A stretch of 51,269 nt of DNA, taken from contig MEDY01000385.1 in NCBI GenBank assembly GCA_001724265.1, forward strand, positions 1 to 51,269, in the 5' to 3' direction. Shown in pieces: positions 1 to 10,600 of the stretch. The notes below the pieces were generated by a model that was given only the letters and a program-made list of their open reading frames with translations, did not search any database and was not told the DNA's origin. Numbering within the stretch: the first letter of the stretch is position 1; each line of letters begins with the position of its first letter. The translations under genes and the position numbers were made by a program. The stretch comes from Rhizaria sp. SCN 62-66. Its lineage: Eukaryota > Rhizaria, unplaced.

Positions 1-135
1 AGGCGGGGTGGGGACCGGGGTGGGGGTCTCATTGGGCGGGAAGGGGACCGGGGTGGGAGTCTCATTGGGCGGGAAGGGGACCGGGGTGGGAGTCTCGTTG
101 GGCGGAGTGGGGACCGGGGTGGGGGTCTCGTTGGG
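1..135 (-). repeat. 33-bp tandem coding repeat (PPNETPTPVP units)
   Basis: About four copies of a 33-bp unit, differing at a few bases (the aag versus agt variant gives Phe or Thr at the last residue), encode the Pro/Thr/Asn repeats of the secreted protein. The array continues past the left edge, so copy number is unknown. Confidence 0.85.
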
Positions 136-765
136 CGGCACGACCACAGGGGGCGACGGGACAGGGGTCTCGTCGGCGGGGAACGTGAGGTCAGGGTCAA
201 CCACGACAAGGTCGTCGTTCTCGGCGTCAGCGTCGGCCTCGGCCTCGGCGTCGGCGTCGAGCTCGTACTCAACCTCAGCCTCAGCCTCGGACTCGTACTC
301 AGCCTCGTACTCGGCCTCAGCGTCGAGCTCAGCCTCAGCGTCAACCTCGGCCTCGGCGTCAACCTCGGCGTCAACCTCAGTCTCGGCCTCGGCCTCGGCG
401 TCAGCCTCAGCGTCGACCTCGAGGAGGACGATGCCCATGTCCTTGAGACCGAGCTCGTTGTTGAGCTCCTCGTCGACCTCGGCGGCGATCTGGGCCTCCT
501 CGCGCGAAACGGAGTCGAGGTCAAGCTCAGCGTCAATGTCAACCTCGGCCGCGGCAGAGTTCTCCAGGTAGCTGAAGCGGGGGAGATCGACGTCCGCGTG
601 CGGGGCGGCGTGGGCGGGCTCGCTGTCCTCCAGGTCCAGGCCAAGAGACTCGAGGGCCTCCTGGACCGTCAGCTCCGCCTGAATGATCGGGGAGAACTGC
701 GCTGCGTGAGTGGCGACAAGCACCGCACTCAGCGCTGCAAGCATAGCAAGGATTGTCCGTGACAT
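1..765 (-). CDS. Secreted acidic/proline-rich repeat protein, partial
   Basis: Reading the reverse strand from ATG 765-763 gives an open frame of 255 codons that runs off the left edge. It begins with a classical signal peptide (MSRTILAML followed by a run of Ala, Leu and Val, likely cut near residue 22, THAAQ). A mixed segment follows, then a long acidic stretch built of Ala-Glu, Asp-Ala-Glu and Tyr-Glu units (about residues 115-195), then a Pro-rich tail. The tail has near-perfect 11-residue repeats PPNETPTPVP(F/T), encoded by 33-bp units at 1-135. Each unit carries an Asn-x-Thr sequon, so a heavily glycosylated wall, coat or mucin-like protein is plausible. This is inference: no catalytic domain is visible and I do not recognise a family. 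The C-terminus and stop lie outside the window. Confidence 0.72.
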   Translation of the reverse strand, partial: MSRTILAMLAALSAVLVATHAAQFSPIIQAELTVQEALESLGLDLEDSEPAHAAPHADVDLPRFSYLENSAAAEVDIDAELDLDSVSREEAQIAAEVDEELNNELGLKDMGIVLLEVDAEADAEAEAETEVDAEVDAEAEVDAEAELDAEAEYEAEYESEAEAEVEYELDADAEAEADADAENDDLVVVDPDLTFPADETPVPSPPVVVPPNETPTPVPTPPNETPTPVPFPPNETPTPVPFPPNETPTPVPTPP

Positions 766-1633
766 CCTGCAACGCTTACACACTGTGAAAGCGACGAAAG
801 AAAGCGGACGAGTCGGGCAGCGTTCATGAGAGAGCAGGCGAAGGAGGAAACAATGGGAGAAATAGAGGGTGAGCGAAACGTCATCAGAGGCTCACGTGAT
901 ACGAAAGGATATAATCAATGTGGCAAAAACAGTTGTAAAAATGGCATAGCGAAAGGTCGCGGGGAACTAGCCACCAAGGACGACTAGGCACACAACCATC
1001 GCCTCCCAAAGAGAAGCCCTCCCAAGGAGCGTTACAGCCTCCCTGCAGAAGGCCTAGATAAACCCATTCGCATCTGTCAAACAAGCAAGGAATGCATTGT
1101 CTAGATTAAATGTCTCTCAAATTGCCACAAATGCATAGTCGCAGGATTTGGTGCTCTAATCAGCCCTTTTCGTCAACTTGACTTGCCCCCTTAGAGAAGC
1201 TTCTCCCACAAGATGACCGTGAGCAGCCGAAAAAGCGACGACTTTTTCGGTCCATGCCCATCTCACCACACCATCGAATTGTTCATTATTCGAGTTCATG
1301 TCAACTTGAACCCAGACTTTTGAGGTATAAATATCGTTTTTTGTAAATTCATATGTGTCATTATTTATTATAGTGGCAGAGAAATTTCAAAAGTCTTGTT
1401 CTATAGAGAGATGTAGCTGCGGAAGGGCTAATCTTATAGGCGGTTCTCGTTCAAAAAAACATCGTTATGTATCATGTTTCCAAACTCAATAAGCGTTAAA
1501 TCAATATTATGACTTGTAAATATTACTAAACTTAGCAAATACATATGTAAAGTGTTTTGAAACGTTCCTGTTATCGTTGTGTGATCACATCTGTGATGCT
1601 GCTGATTTTGACTATGGAGCTTTAGATATTCCC
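766..1633. other. Intergenic, AT-rich
   Basis: Spacer between the start of the secreted-protein gene and the 3' end of the CHD gene. It should hold the promoter and 5' UTR of the secreted protein and the 3' UTR of the CHD gene. I see no convincing ORF, tRNA or repeat. Base composition drops sharply to AT-rich from about 1085 on. Confidence 0.6.
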
Positions 1634-4600
1634 TCAGAGCGTCGAAATGGCGTTGTCGATCTGCATGACCCTGTTCATGGCCGACTCAACCCCCATGTGC
1701 AGCTGCAGCTGCAGCTCCGGGTCGAGCGCGGCCCGCAGCCGCCCCGCGGCCTCGTCGGGCCCCGTGAGCGGCAGCGTCGCCCGCACCAGCGCGCGCACGT
1801 GTTCCGCCACGCCCCGCAGCGCGGTGCGCGTATCCGCCGTCCGCGCGGCGGCGTCGCCCGCCTCGCCCTCGCCCGCGCCCGCGCCCGCCTGAGCGGCCTT
1901 GATGGCGGCGACGGAGCGGGTGATCCAGGCGAGCACCGTGGGCAGCGCGTTGTCGAGCACCGAGAGCACCTCGAGCGCCTCCTCGGCGGTGAAGCTGGCG
2001 CCCAGGGGCGACACGGCGAGCACTGCCGAGACGACCGCCAGACACATCTCTTCGTCGAAGTCGTCCTCCTCGCCCTCGTCAGCAGCAGCAGCAGTGTAAA
2101 CAGCGGAAGCAGGAGCATCATGGGCAGCGGAAGCAGGAGACTTGCTATCGCTGTCGCCGAGGAGGGTCGCACTCCCCGCGTCGCTCGCCTGCGTGCTTTG
2201 ACTCGGAGTGCGCGTGTCAGCGGACTGGGTCGAGGACAGCTGGAGCCCGTTCAGCATATCCGAGCCCTGGGCGTGCTGTTGCTGCAGCTGCCTCTGTTGC
2301 TGCTGCTGGAGCACCAGTTGCTGCTGCTGTTGCAGCTCCAGTTGCTGTTGCTGCAGCTGCTGAAGCTGTTGCAACTGCTGCTGCCGCAACTGCTCTTGCT
2401 GCTGATGGAGCTGCATTTTCTGCTGCTGCTGCAACTGTAACAGCTCCTGCTGCTGCTGTTGCTGCTGCATTTGATGCTGCAGCTGCAACTGGGCCATCTG
2501 CTGCTGCTGGTGCTGCTGCAACAGCTGCAACTGGGCCTGCGCTCTGGCAGCAGCTGCGTCTGCGCTCTCCGCTTGACTCTCCTGAGCCTGCGCCTGCGTC
2601 TGCACCTGCGCCTGCGCTGCCAAATTCGCCGCCTCCTGTTGCTGCACCTGCAACTGCTGCTGTTGTAGCTGGCTTTCCTGCTGTTGCTGGGCATAATGCA
2701 TTTGCTGCTGTTGCAGCTGTTGTTGCTGTTGCAACTGCTGCTGTTGCAGCAGCTGCTGCTGCTGTTGCTGCTCGTATTGCTGAGGCTGCAGTTGCTGCTG
2801 CTGCTACTGCTGATGCTGTGCCGCCGTGGCTGGCGCCCCCAGCACAGCCTGCAGCGTCGCGCTCGCGCACTGCGCGACGTCGACGCCGCTGTCGCCGATC
2901 GCGGCCGCCGAGGCGACCGTGACCTCGGCCAGGTGCTGCGCCCCGCGCGCGGCCAGCTGCGTGCTCGCGAACTCAAGCGTGCGCCGCGTCGTCGCCGCCA
3001 GCCCCTGCAGCGCCTGCGTCACCGTCGCCTGCGCGGCGCCGTCCTCGCTGCTGCCGTCTTCGATGCCGCCGTCCTTGCTGCCGCCAAGAGCAACGGCGCC
3101 GGCGACCTTGTCGACGAGGGTGAGGTCGCGGCCGCCCTCGAACAGGTGCCCGTAGGTCGGGAAAGGCAACGCCAGCGCAGCAAAGACGCCGCGGTTGAGC
3201 GTCTGCCCCAGCAGGCGCGTGGCGGCGGCCAGCGCGAGCACCGTGTCCTTGGCGGCGAGCATTACTGTCGCCGTCAGCGCGCGGCCAGCGTCTTCGGTCG
3301 TCACGGGGATGTACAGCGGGCGCGCGACCAGGATGTCGCGCGACACGTTGCAGCTTGCCACGGCCTGCGCGGCCTGGATCGTCTCGGGCGCGATGCCCAG
3401 GTTCAGCAGCGTCGCCGCCGCGGGCACTAGCGCCTCGACCGAGAGCAGCAGCGGAACGAGCCGCGTGATGAGGAAGTACGCTTCGAGCGCGACGCCGTTA
3501 GACTGTGAAGACGGGTGCGACTGGGCGAGCGCCGCGGCCGAGCCCACGAGCGTGGCCCAGTCGGCCGACGCCTCCGCGCCGCCGTGCAGCAGCGCGGGCG
3601 GCAGCGGGGCGGGCGCGGCGTCGGCCAGCTGCATGCGCTTGGGCGAGTAGGCGCCGAGCGCGGGCCACACGCGCACGGCCGCGGCGAGCGCGCGGCGCGC
3701 CGACGCCGTCACGAGCCCCAGCAGCGACTGCAGCGTCGCGGCGGCGAGAACCCCAGACGACAGCTGGAGGTGCTTCTGCGTCTGCTGGGCGCCCGCAGCG
3801 CGCCACGGCACGCGCGCGTTGAGCGCCTCGCGCTTCGTGAGCCACATGTGCGCCGCGTTTTGCAACGCCGACAGCGTCACGAGGAGCGGCGCCAGCGGCA
3901 GCGCGCTGGGCAGGTGCAGCGCGGATGCGGCGCCGAGCAGCGGGCAGGCTGCGACGTCGGCCGCTGGGTCCACGAGCTCCAGCGGAAGCGCCTGGTCCTC
4001 CGTGAAGGGCGTGGCAAAGCGCAGCGGGGGCATGCGCCAGCGCGGCGGCAGCGAAATGTCGCCCGCGCTGAGTTGGCGTAGATGCCGCAGCGGGCGCAAG
4101 TTGATCCGAGCGGCCTTGGGCTCGGTCGCGGCCACCACGGCCGCCGTGGCGTTGCGCGAGAGCACCACGGCCGGGTCCCGGGCCGCGTGCGCGAGCGCGG
4201 CCGTCATGGCGGCGTGCACAGTGGAACGGTGGGCGGCGTCGGTGGAGACCAGCGCCGCGGCCGCCGAGTCGCCCTGCGGCTGCATGCGCACGCCGGAGCC
4301 GGCGGGGCTGATCTGCTGCTCAAGGCTGGAGAGCGTCTGCTGCATGTCAGGCAGCGGCATCTGCTGTTGGTACTTGAGCAGAGCGTGCAGCTTTTTAATC
4401 ACGGGCAGCGCTGAGTAGGTCTGGCCCTGCACACCAGCAGCAGCAGCTGTAGCAACAATATCAGTAGCAACAGGAGAAGCAGTAGCAGAAGCAGCAAGAG
4501 CAGAAGGAGAAGTAGCAGGAGCAGCAGCAGCAGAAGGCGCGCCGCTGGTCAGAAGGCCGCCGCCGACGCCGCCAGCGCCGCCAGCTGCCTGGTCGCCGAG

Positions 4601-7600
4601 CGCGGACGGGCCGCTGAGACCTCCGTCTCGCGGACTCTGTTGCTGTTGTTGTTGCGATTGTTGTAGATGTTGCTCACGTTGCTGCCGATGTTGTTGCTGC
4701 TGCCCATCAGCAGTCAAGTCGGCACCCGAGCTCGGGCTCGCCCTGCCAGCACCGAGCGCGTTGATCGTGTTGAACGCCTCTTGACCGGCAGCCTTCTGAC
4801 GCGCCCGCTTTTGAGATTGCGGCTCAGGCGCATTCGGAGGACTCGGACGCAACTACCCCTGCTGCTGGAGCGGTTGCTCTCGGCCGTGCAGCTCAGGCGG
4901 AGTCTGCGCCGCGTCGAGCAACGCCGCTTTAGCGTACGCGCGGCACGTGCGCAGCAGGTAGTGCAGCCGCGCGACCGCGGCCGTGGCGAGTGCGTCGAGC
5001 TGCCCGGGCCGCAGCGGCACCACGGGGTACATGAGCGGCGGCATGACGGGCATCGAAGTCACGTTCCCGTGCACGCCCGGCGCAGCGAGGCGGCAGATCT
5101 GCGCGCGGAAGCTGCTATCAGGAGCGTGTACGCCTGCGTAGCGGTCGCGCAGCGGGTTGGGGTGTGAGCTGTACCGCAGCCCTGGGACGACGGACGCGTC
5201 CTCGGTCGCGGCCTTCTGCAGCAGCGACAGCTGCGCCTGGCGGACAGTCTCGCGGCCCACGGCGGCGAGCAGGCCGTGGTAGCTGTACCACTCGCGCGAG
5301 ATCACAGTCACCAGCGGGAAGCCCACGCGCGCCTCCCAGCCCGCTCTGTTGTTCGCGACAGTGTCAGCGCCCGCGTGGGGGGAGCTCTGGGGCGAGCCCT
5401 GGGGCGGGTCTGCGAGCCCGGCGATCATGGCGTCGCTGACGCCGGGACACAGCAGGCCGCTGTAGTTGATCTGCACGTCCGCGTCCGCCACCGCTGGCCC
5501 GTGCATGTGTTTGGGCCAGCCGCCGCCTAGCACGATGGACCGGAACGGCAGGTCGCCGTGCGAGAAGACGCCGAGCATCCACCCGTGCTGCGCCGAGGTC
5601 AGCAGGCCCGCGAGCGCCGCGGCCGGAGCGCCGGCGTTGGGGTTTGATGGCACGAGTGCCCGCGGCACAAGGCGGTCGAAGCCGAGGCGGTGCGCGGCCA
5701 CGAGCAGGTGCCGGTCGAGCTCGCAGCTCCACCAGGCGGCCGGCAGCGGCGGCGTGCCCGCGCTGGGGCCGTGCGGCGCCGCGGCGCTCAGCGCGAGCAG
5801 CGGCATCGGGTGCGCCGTGTACGCGGGCGGCCACATCGTCATGCGCCGGCCCGTTTCCGGGAGCGTGACAACGTCCGCGGACGCCGCGCACTGGCGCGCA
5901 GCTTCGGGCGCGCCGTCGCTGCCGTCGGGAGCTGGCGGCGGACACAGGTAGCCCGTCGCGCGGTCGATCAGCCAGCGCACAGGCACCGGCTCGGGGGCCG
6001 CGTGCCGCTGCGCATACTCGGCCTCAGCCAGAGTCAGCGCGCTGGGGGCCGTCGGCTTGGAGTCAGTCTCAGCAGCTGACGGCTTGGAGACGGCGTCCGC
6101 GGCCGACGATGAAGATGAGGACTCGGACGCAGCCTCGGGCTTAACCTTCACGTCAGCTGAAGCGGCGTCAGCTGGGGCAGCAGCAGCAGCAGGAGCAGCA
6201 GCAGCAGCAGTCTCAGACTCAGCCTTGACGGCAGCAGTCCCGGGCTCAGTCTTAATGACAGCAGCCCCAGACTCCGTCTTGACGGTGGTCCCGGCGCCGT
6301 CCGCCATTGCGGCGCCAGCAGGCGCACTCACACACGCACTGCCGCCCTCAGGCTTGACATCCGTACTATCAGTCATTTGAACCGGTGCGGCCGCTGCAGT
6401 CGCTTCACCTGCGGCAGTCGCCCCAGCCGCTCCAGCTGCCTCAGGCACCACCGGAGCAGGAGCCGCGGTCGCAGCGGTCGCTTGAGCCGCGTGCGCGGCC
6501 GCAACGGCCCTGTCGCGCGCCGTCCCGCGCTCGATGGCGGCTTTGTACGCGGCCTCCATGCCGACGCGCGTGGCGTGCCACCACTGCAGCGAGCCCTCGA
6601 GCGCGCGCAGCCCCGAGGCCACGGTCGGCGGGATCGGCTCGTGGACCACGGTGGCGCCCGCGGTGCCGTGGCCGCCGCGCGGCGCCGCGGCGGGCCCGGG
6701 GCTGGGCAGCGGGCCGAGCACGGGGCGCGCGAACAGCCGGTCCAGCAGCGCCTGATCCGAGAGGGCCTCGAGGAGCACCGGGAGCTGTTGGTGCAAGGCG
6801 TCGCTCGACGGACCGACGTTCATAAAGGCCTGGTTCAGGGGCAGCATCGGCGACAGCAGCGTTGACGCCACGGCCTGCGCCGACATGAAGGAGCGGAAAA
6901 AGGGCCGCGGGAGCGGGTTCGAGTCTGGCAGCGCGGACGCAAGCTCCTCGGCCGACCGCGCCAGGGCGGCGGTGGCGGCGGCCGCGGCCTCTGCGTCGTC
7001 ACCGTCGTCCGGAATGAACAGCCCCGCGACATCGCGGCCGGCGCGCAGGTTGCTCAGCCGCACGATCGGGTCCAGTAGCGTCTCAGGGGTGGCGAGCATG
7101 GCCTCCTGACTGCAGCCGCGCGCCGCGGCCTCCGAGGCAATGATGCGCTCGATGATGGGCCAGACCTGGCCCTGCGCGACGCCGAACACGGGCGCCTCGA
7201 TGCGCACGCAGATCTCGCGCAGCTCAGACAGCTCGAACGGCGCGTCGATAAGTGTGCGCGTCTCCTCCTCGGTCGCGCCCGCAGCGGCAGCCACAGCGGC
7301 GCGCCGCTCGCGCGCCGCCGCCACGGCCTCCATGAGCTGGAAGCGCAGCGTGAGGCGCAGCGACAGGAACGCCGGGTCGCGCCGCAGGACGGGCCCCATC
7401 GTGGGGTTGACGGTGACCATGAGGTCGTGCAGCAGCGCGGGGTCCTGCAACAGCGGCGTCACCGAGAGCGGGGCCGACACGGCTAGCCGCGGCGCCGCGG
7501 AGTTGGTGAAGGCCACAGGCAGCACAGACTGCAGCGGCCCGTCGGCCGGGTACGCCTCCCCAACCCGCAGGCCGAGCGCGACGAGCTCGAGCAGGCACCG

Positions 7601-10600
7601 GTACTGGCGGGCCGCGTCGCCGCGGTCCAGCTGTGCCGGCGTGGCGCCGCGGCCGACGTTCTCGGCCGTGGCCACGGTCATGACCGCGCCAGCCGAGACG
7701 GCGGCCACGGTGACTGGGTCCGAGCCGGGCGGGAGCGTGGCGAGCTGCGCCAGCGCGGGCGGCATGAGCCGCAGCATCTCGGGCGACTGCGCCTGCGCCT
7801 GCAGCTCCGCCAGCGGGACGGGCAGCGCGAGCATTGGGAAGTGCCATGTCGACGCGATCGAGTGCAGCAGCGCGACCTTGATGGCGGAAAAGGCGTAAGA
7901 GCGCAGCGCGTTGTCCGAGAGGTCAATGTAAGGCGTGAACCGCGCAAGCACTTGGTCTGGCACTGGCGCGACGCCGAGGCGGAAGTTGCGAATGAATACC
8001 CACGGCGTGCGCGGGTCCTGCTCCAGCGTGCCCTGCGCGATCTCCGTCTGCAGCGTGCGGCGGATCTCGCGCCAGCGCCCGTAGCCGAAGCGCGCCAGCG
8101 CGGCGACGAAGGCCGTCAGCGCGGCGGGCCACAGCTGCGAGTCCCTAAACGAGTACCCCACCGTCGCCGTGGCGAAGTCTGGCAGCGCGGACGCCGGGAC
8201 CGTGACGGCGCCGCGGAACATGGGCGGCGTCACCGGCAGCGGCTCTGCGCCCGTGTACACGCCATCGGTCGGCAGCACCATCTGCTCGATCCGCGCCTGC
8301 GCGCCCTTCACCGACGTCACTTCGATGCCGTTGTAGGACCAAATCTGCGCGGCGGCCGCGGCAGCGGCCGCGGTTGCGCGTGCGACCGCCTGGGCGGCGC
8401 GGGCACTCATCTTCTTGGCGCCGGCGCCCCTCGCAAGCCCGTCAGCAGCACCTGCGGCAGCACCGGCAGCGCCAGCGCTAGCAGCAGCGGCGGCGGTGGC
8501 GGCGTTGGCGGCGGTGTTGCGATGCGCCGCCGCGGCCGCGCCACCGCGCGGGGCGGCCCCACGCTCGGGCACATAGTCGACGTCGCTGTCGGTGTCGCTG
8601 TTGTCCGAGTCGTCCATGTCGCTGCCGCTGGACAGCACCATGTCGGCGTCGCGCTTGGCGGCCTTGCTGCCCTTAACGTGGCGCATGACCGTGACGTCGT
8701 CGTCGGCGTCCATGCCCGCGAAGCTGCCCTTGCTGCCCGCGCCGGTGCCGCCCAAGACGGAAGCCACGGCGGCGGCGCGGCGCGAGCGCGGCTCCAGCAT
8801 GAAGGCCCCGCCGTCGCCCTCGAGGCCGAGGCCTAGGGAGCGCGCGATCTTCTCTTGCTCCGTCAGCGCGGCGGGTGCCAGGCCAATCTTCTCCCAGAAC
8901 AGCGGGTCGTCAAGATCCACGTTCGCCGCAGCGCCGCCCTCGGCCGTCTCGACGAACACCGCGCTGGCGAAGGCGTTAGCGGCCGCCGCGGCTTCCTGCT
9001 CTGCGGCCGAGATCGTGGTGGTGGAGGCCATGCTCGAGGTGCCGTAGAGGATGCGCTCGATCTCGTCATCGGTGATCTCGCTGCTCGCCTCCGTCGCCGC
9101 CGTGGTGCCGTCGCCGCCGCCCTCGAGGAAGACGCTGTAGGCGCCCTCGCGTAGCAGACGCTCGATGTCGCGCGCGCTCGCAGACGTGCTCTTAGACCGC
9201 TTTGACTTGGACACGACGCCGTCCTCGTTCGCGCCGCCGCCGCTGTCGGCCGCGGCCTTCTTGCCCTTGCCCTTGCCCTTAGCGGCTTTGCCCTTGCCGG
9301 CCTTGCCCTTGGCCTTGGCCTCAGCGTCACTGTCATCGCCGTCGTCGTCGCCGTCCTCACCGTCGCCGTCGTCCTCGTCGGAGGACGACACAGTCTTGCC
9401 TGCTTCTGACACCTGCTCGGTGACGTTGTGCAGCACGGCACGCTCGAGCCCCAGCTTGCGCGAGGCCATGTCAAACATCTTCTGCTCGTACGAGCCCTTT
9501 GTGATGAGCCTGAACACGCGCACCTCCTTCTTCTGACCGATGCGGTGCGCGCGCGCCTGCGCCTGCACGTCCTGCTGCGGGTTCCAGTCCGAGTCGAAGA
9601 TGATCACCGTGTCGGCCGCGGTCAGGTTGATGCCGACGCCGCCGGCGCGCGTCGTGAGCAAAAACACGAACTTGTCGCTGTCGGGCGCGGAGAAGCGGTC
9701 GATAGCGGCCTGGCGCGCGTTGCCGTGCACGTCGCCGTCGATGCGCTCCATCGCGAAGCCGCGCGCGTCGCAGTAGTCGTGCAGCAGGTCCAGCATCAGC
9801 TTGAACTGGGAGAAGATGAGCACGCGATGCCCGTCGCGGCGCAGGCGCGGGAGCAGCTTGTCAAGCAGCTTCAGCTTGGCGGAAGGAGCAGCGAAGAAAT
9901 CGCCCTAATAAAAAAATGTGTGTCAAGTAACAAAACATGGAATGAATTCAATTTGAGCTTGCTCAAGTATTAGAAAAAAATGATTTTGTTATAAGACAAT
10001 GCATAAATATGTTGGAACGATATCGACGTCGTTTCGTACCTGGAACTCGCGCTTCTGCCGCGCCTCAATCGCGGCCCTGGCCTCCAGGTCTGGCGCCGCC
10101 GCCAGCTCGGCCGCATTCCGCCGGTTGACCGCGGCCGTGATCTCGCCCGCGTGCGCGGCCTCGAGCCCGTCGAGCAAGAACGGGTGGTTGCAGCACTTGC
10201 GCAGCTGCATCGAGATGTTCATCATTGACGGCACCACAGCGTCGGACGCGCTCTTGCGCGCCAGCTCGTGCAGAATCGCCGAGTTGCGGTCGAACACGGC
10301 CTTGTAGTATGTCTTCTGCAGCGGCGTGAGCGCGACCTGCACCAGCGTCTCGCGCAGCGGCTTGAGCGCCTTCTCCACGTTGGCCTTGTTGCGGCGCAGC
10401 AGGAACGGCCGGATGAGGTCGTTGAGCTGCGCGACGTCGGCGCCGCCCGTGAGCTCGCCGTATTTCTCCAAGAACGCCGCCTCGGACCCGAAGCCGGCGG
10501 GGTGAAGGAAGTGCAGTAGCGCCCAGAGCTCGGACATGTTGTTCTGGATCGGCGTGCCCGTGAGCAACAGCCGGAAGCCCGTCTTGAGCTTGTTACAGAA

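Noticed and set aside
1577-2440. Plus-strand ORF of 287 codons, Leu-rich at its end
   Set aside because: Antisense shadow of the CHD C-terminus: CAG repeats read backwards give poly-Leu. The minus frame carries the gene.
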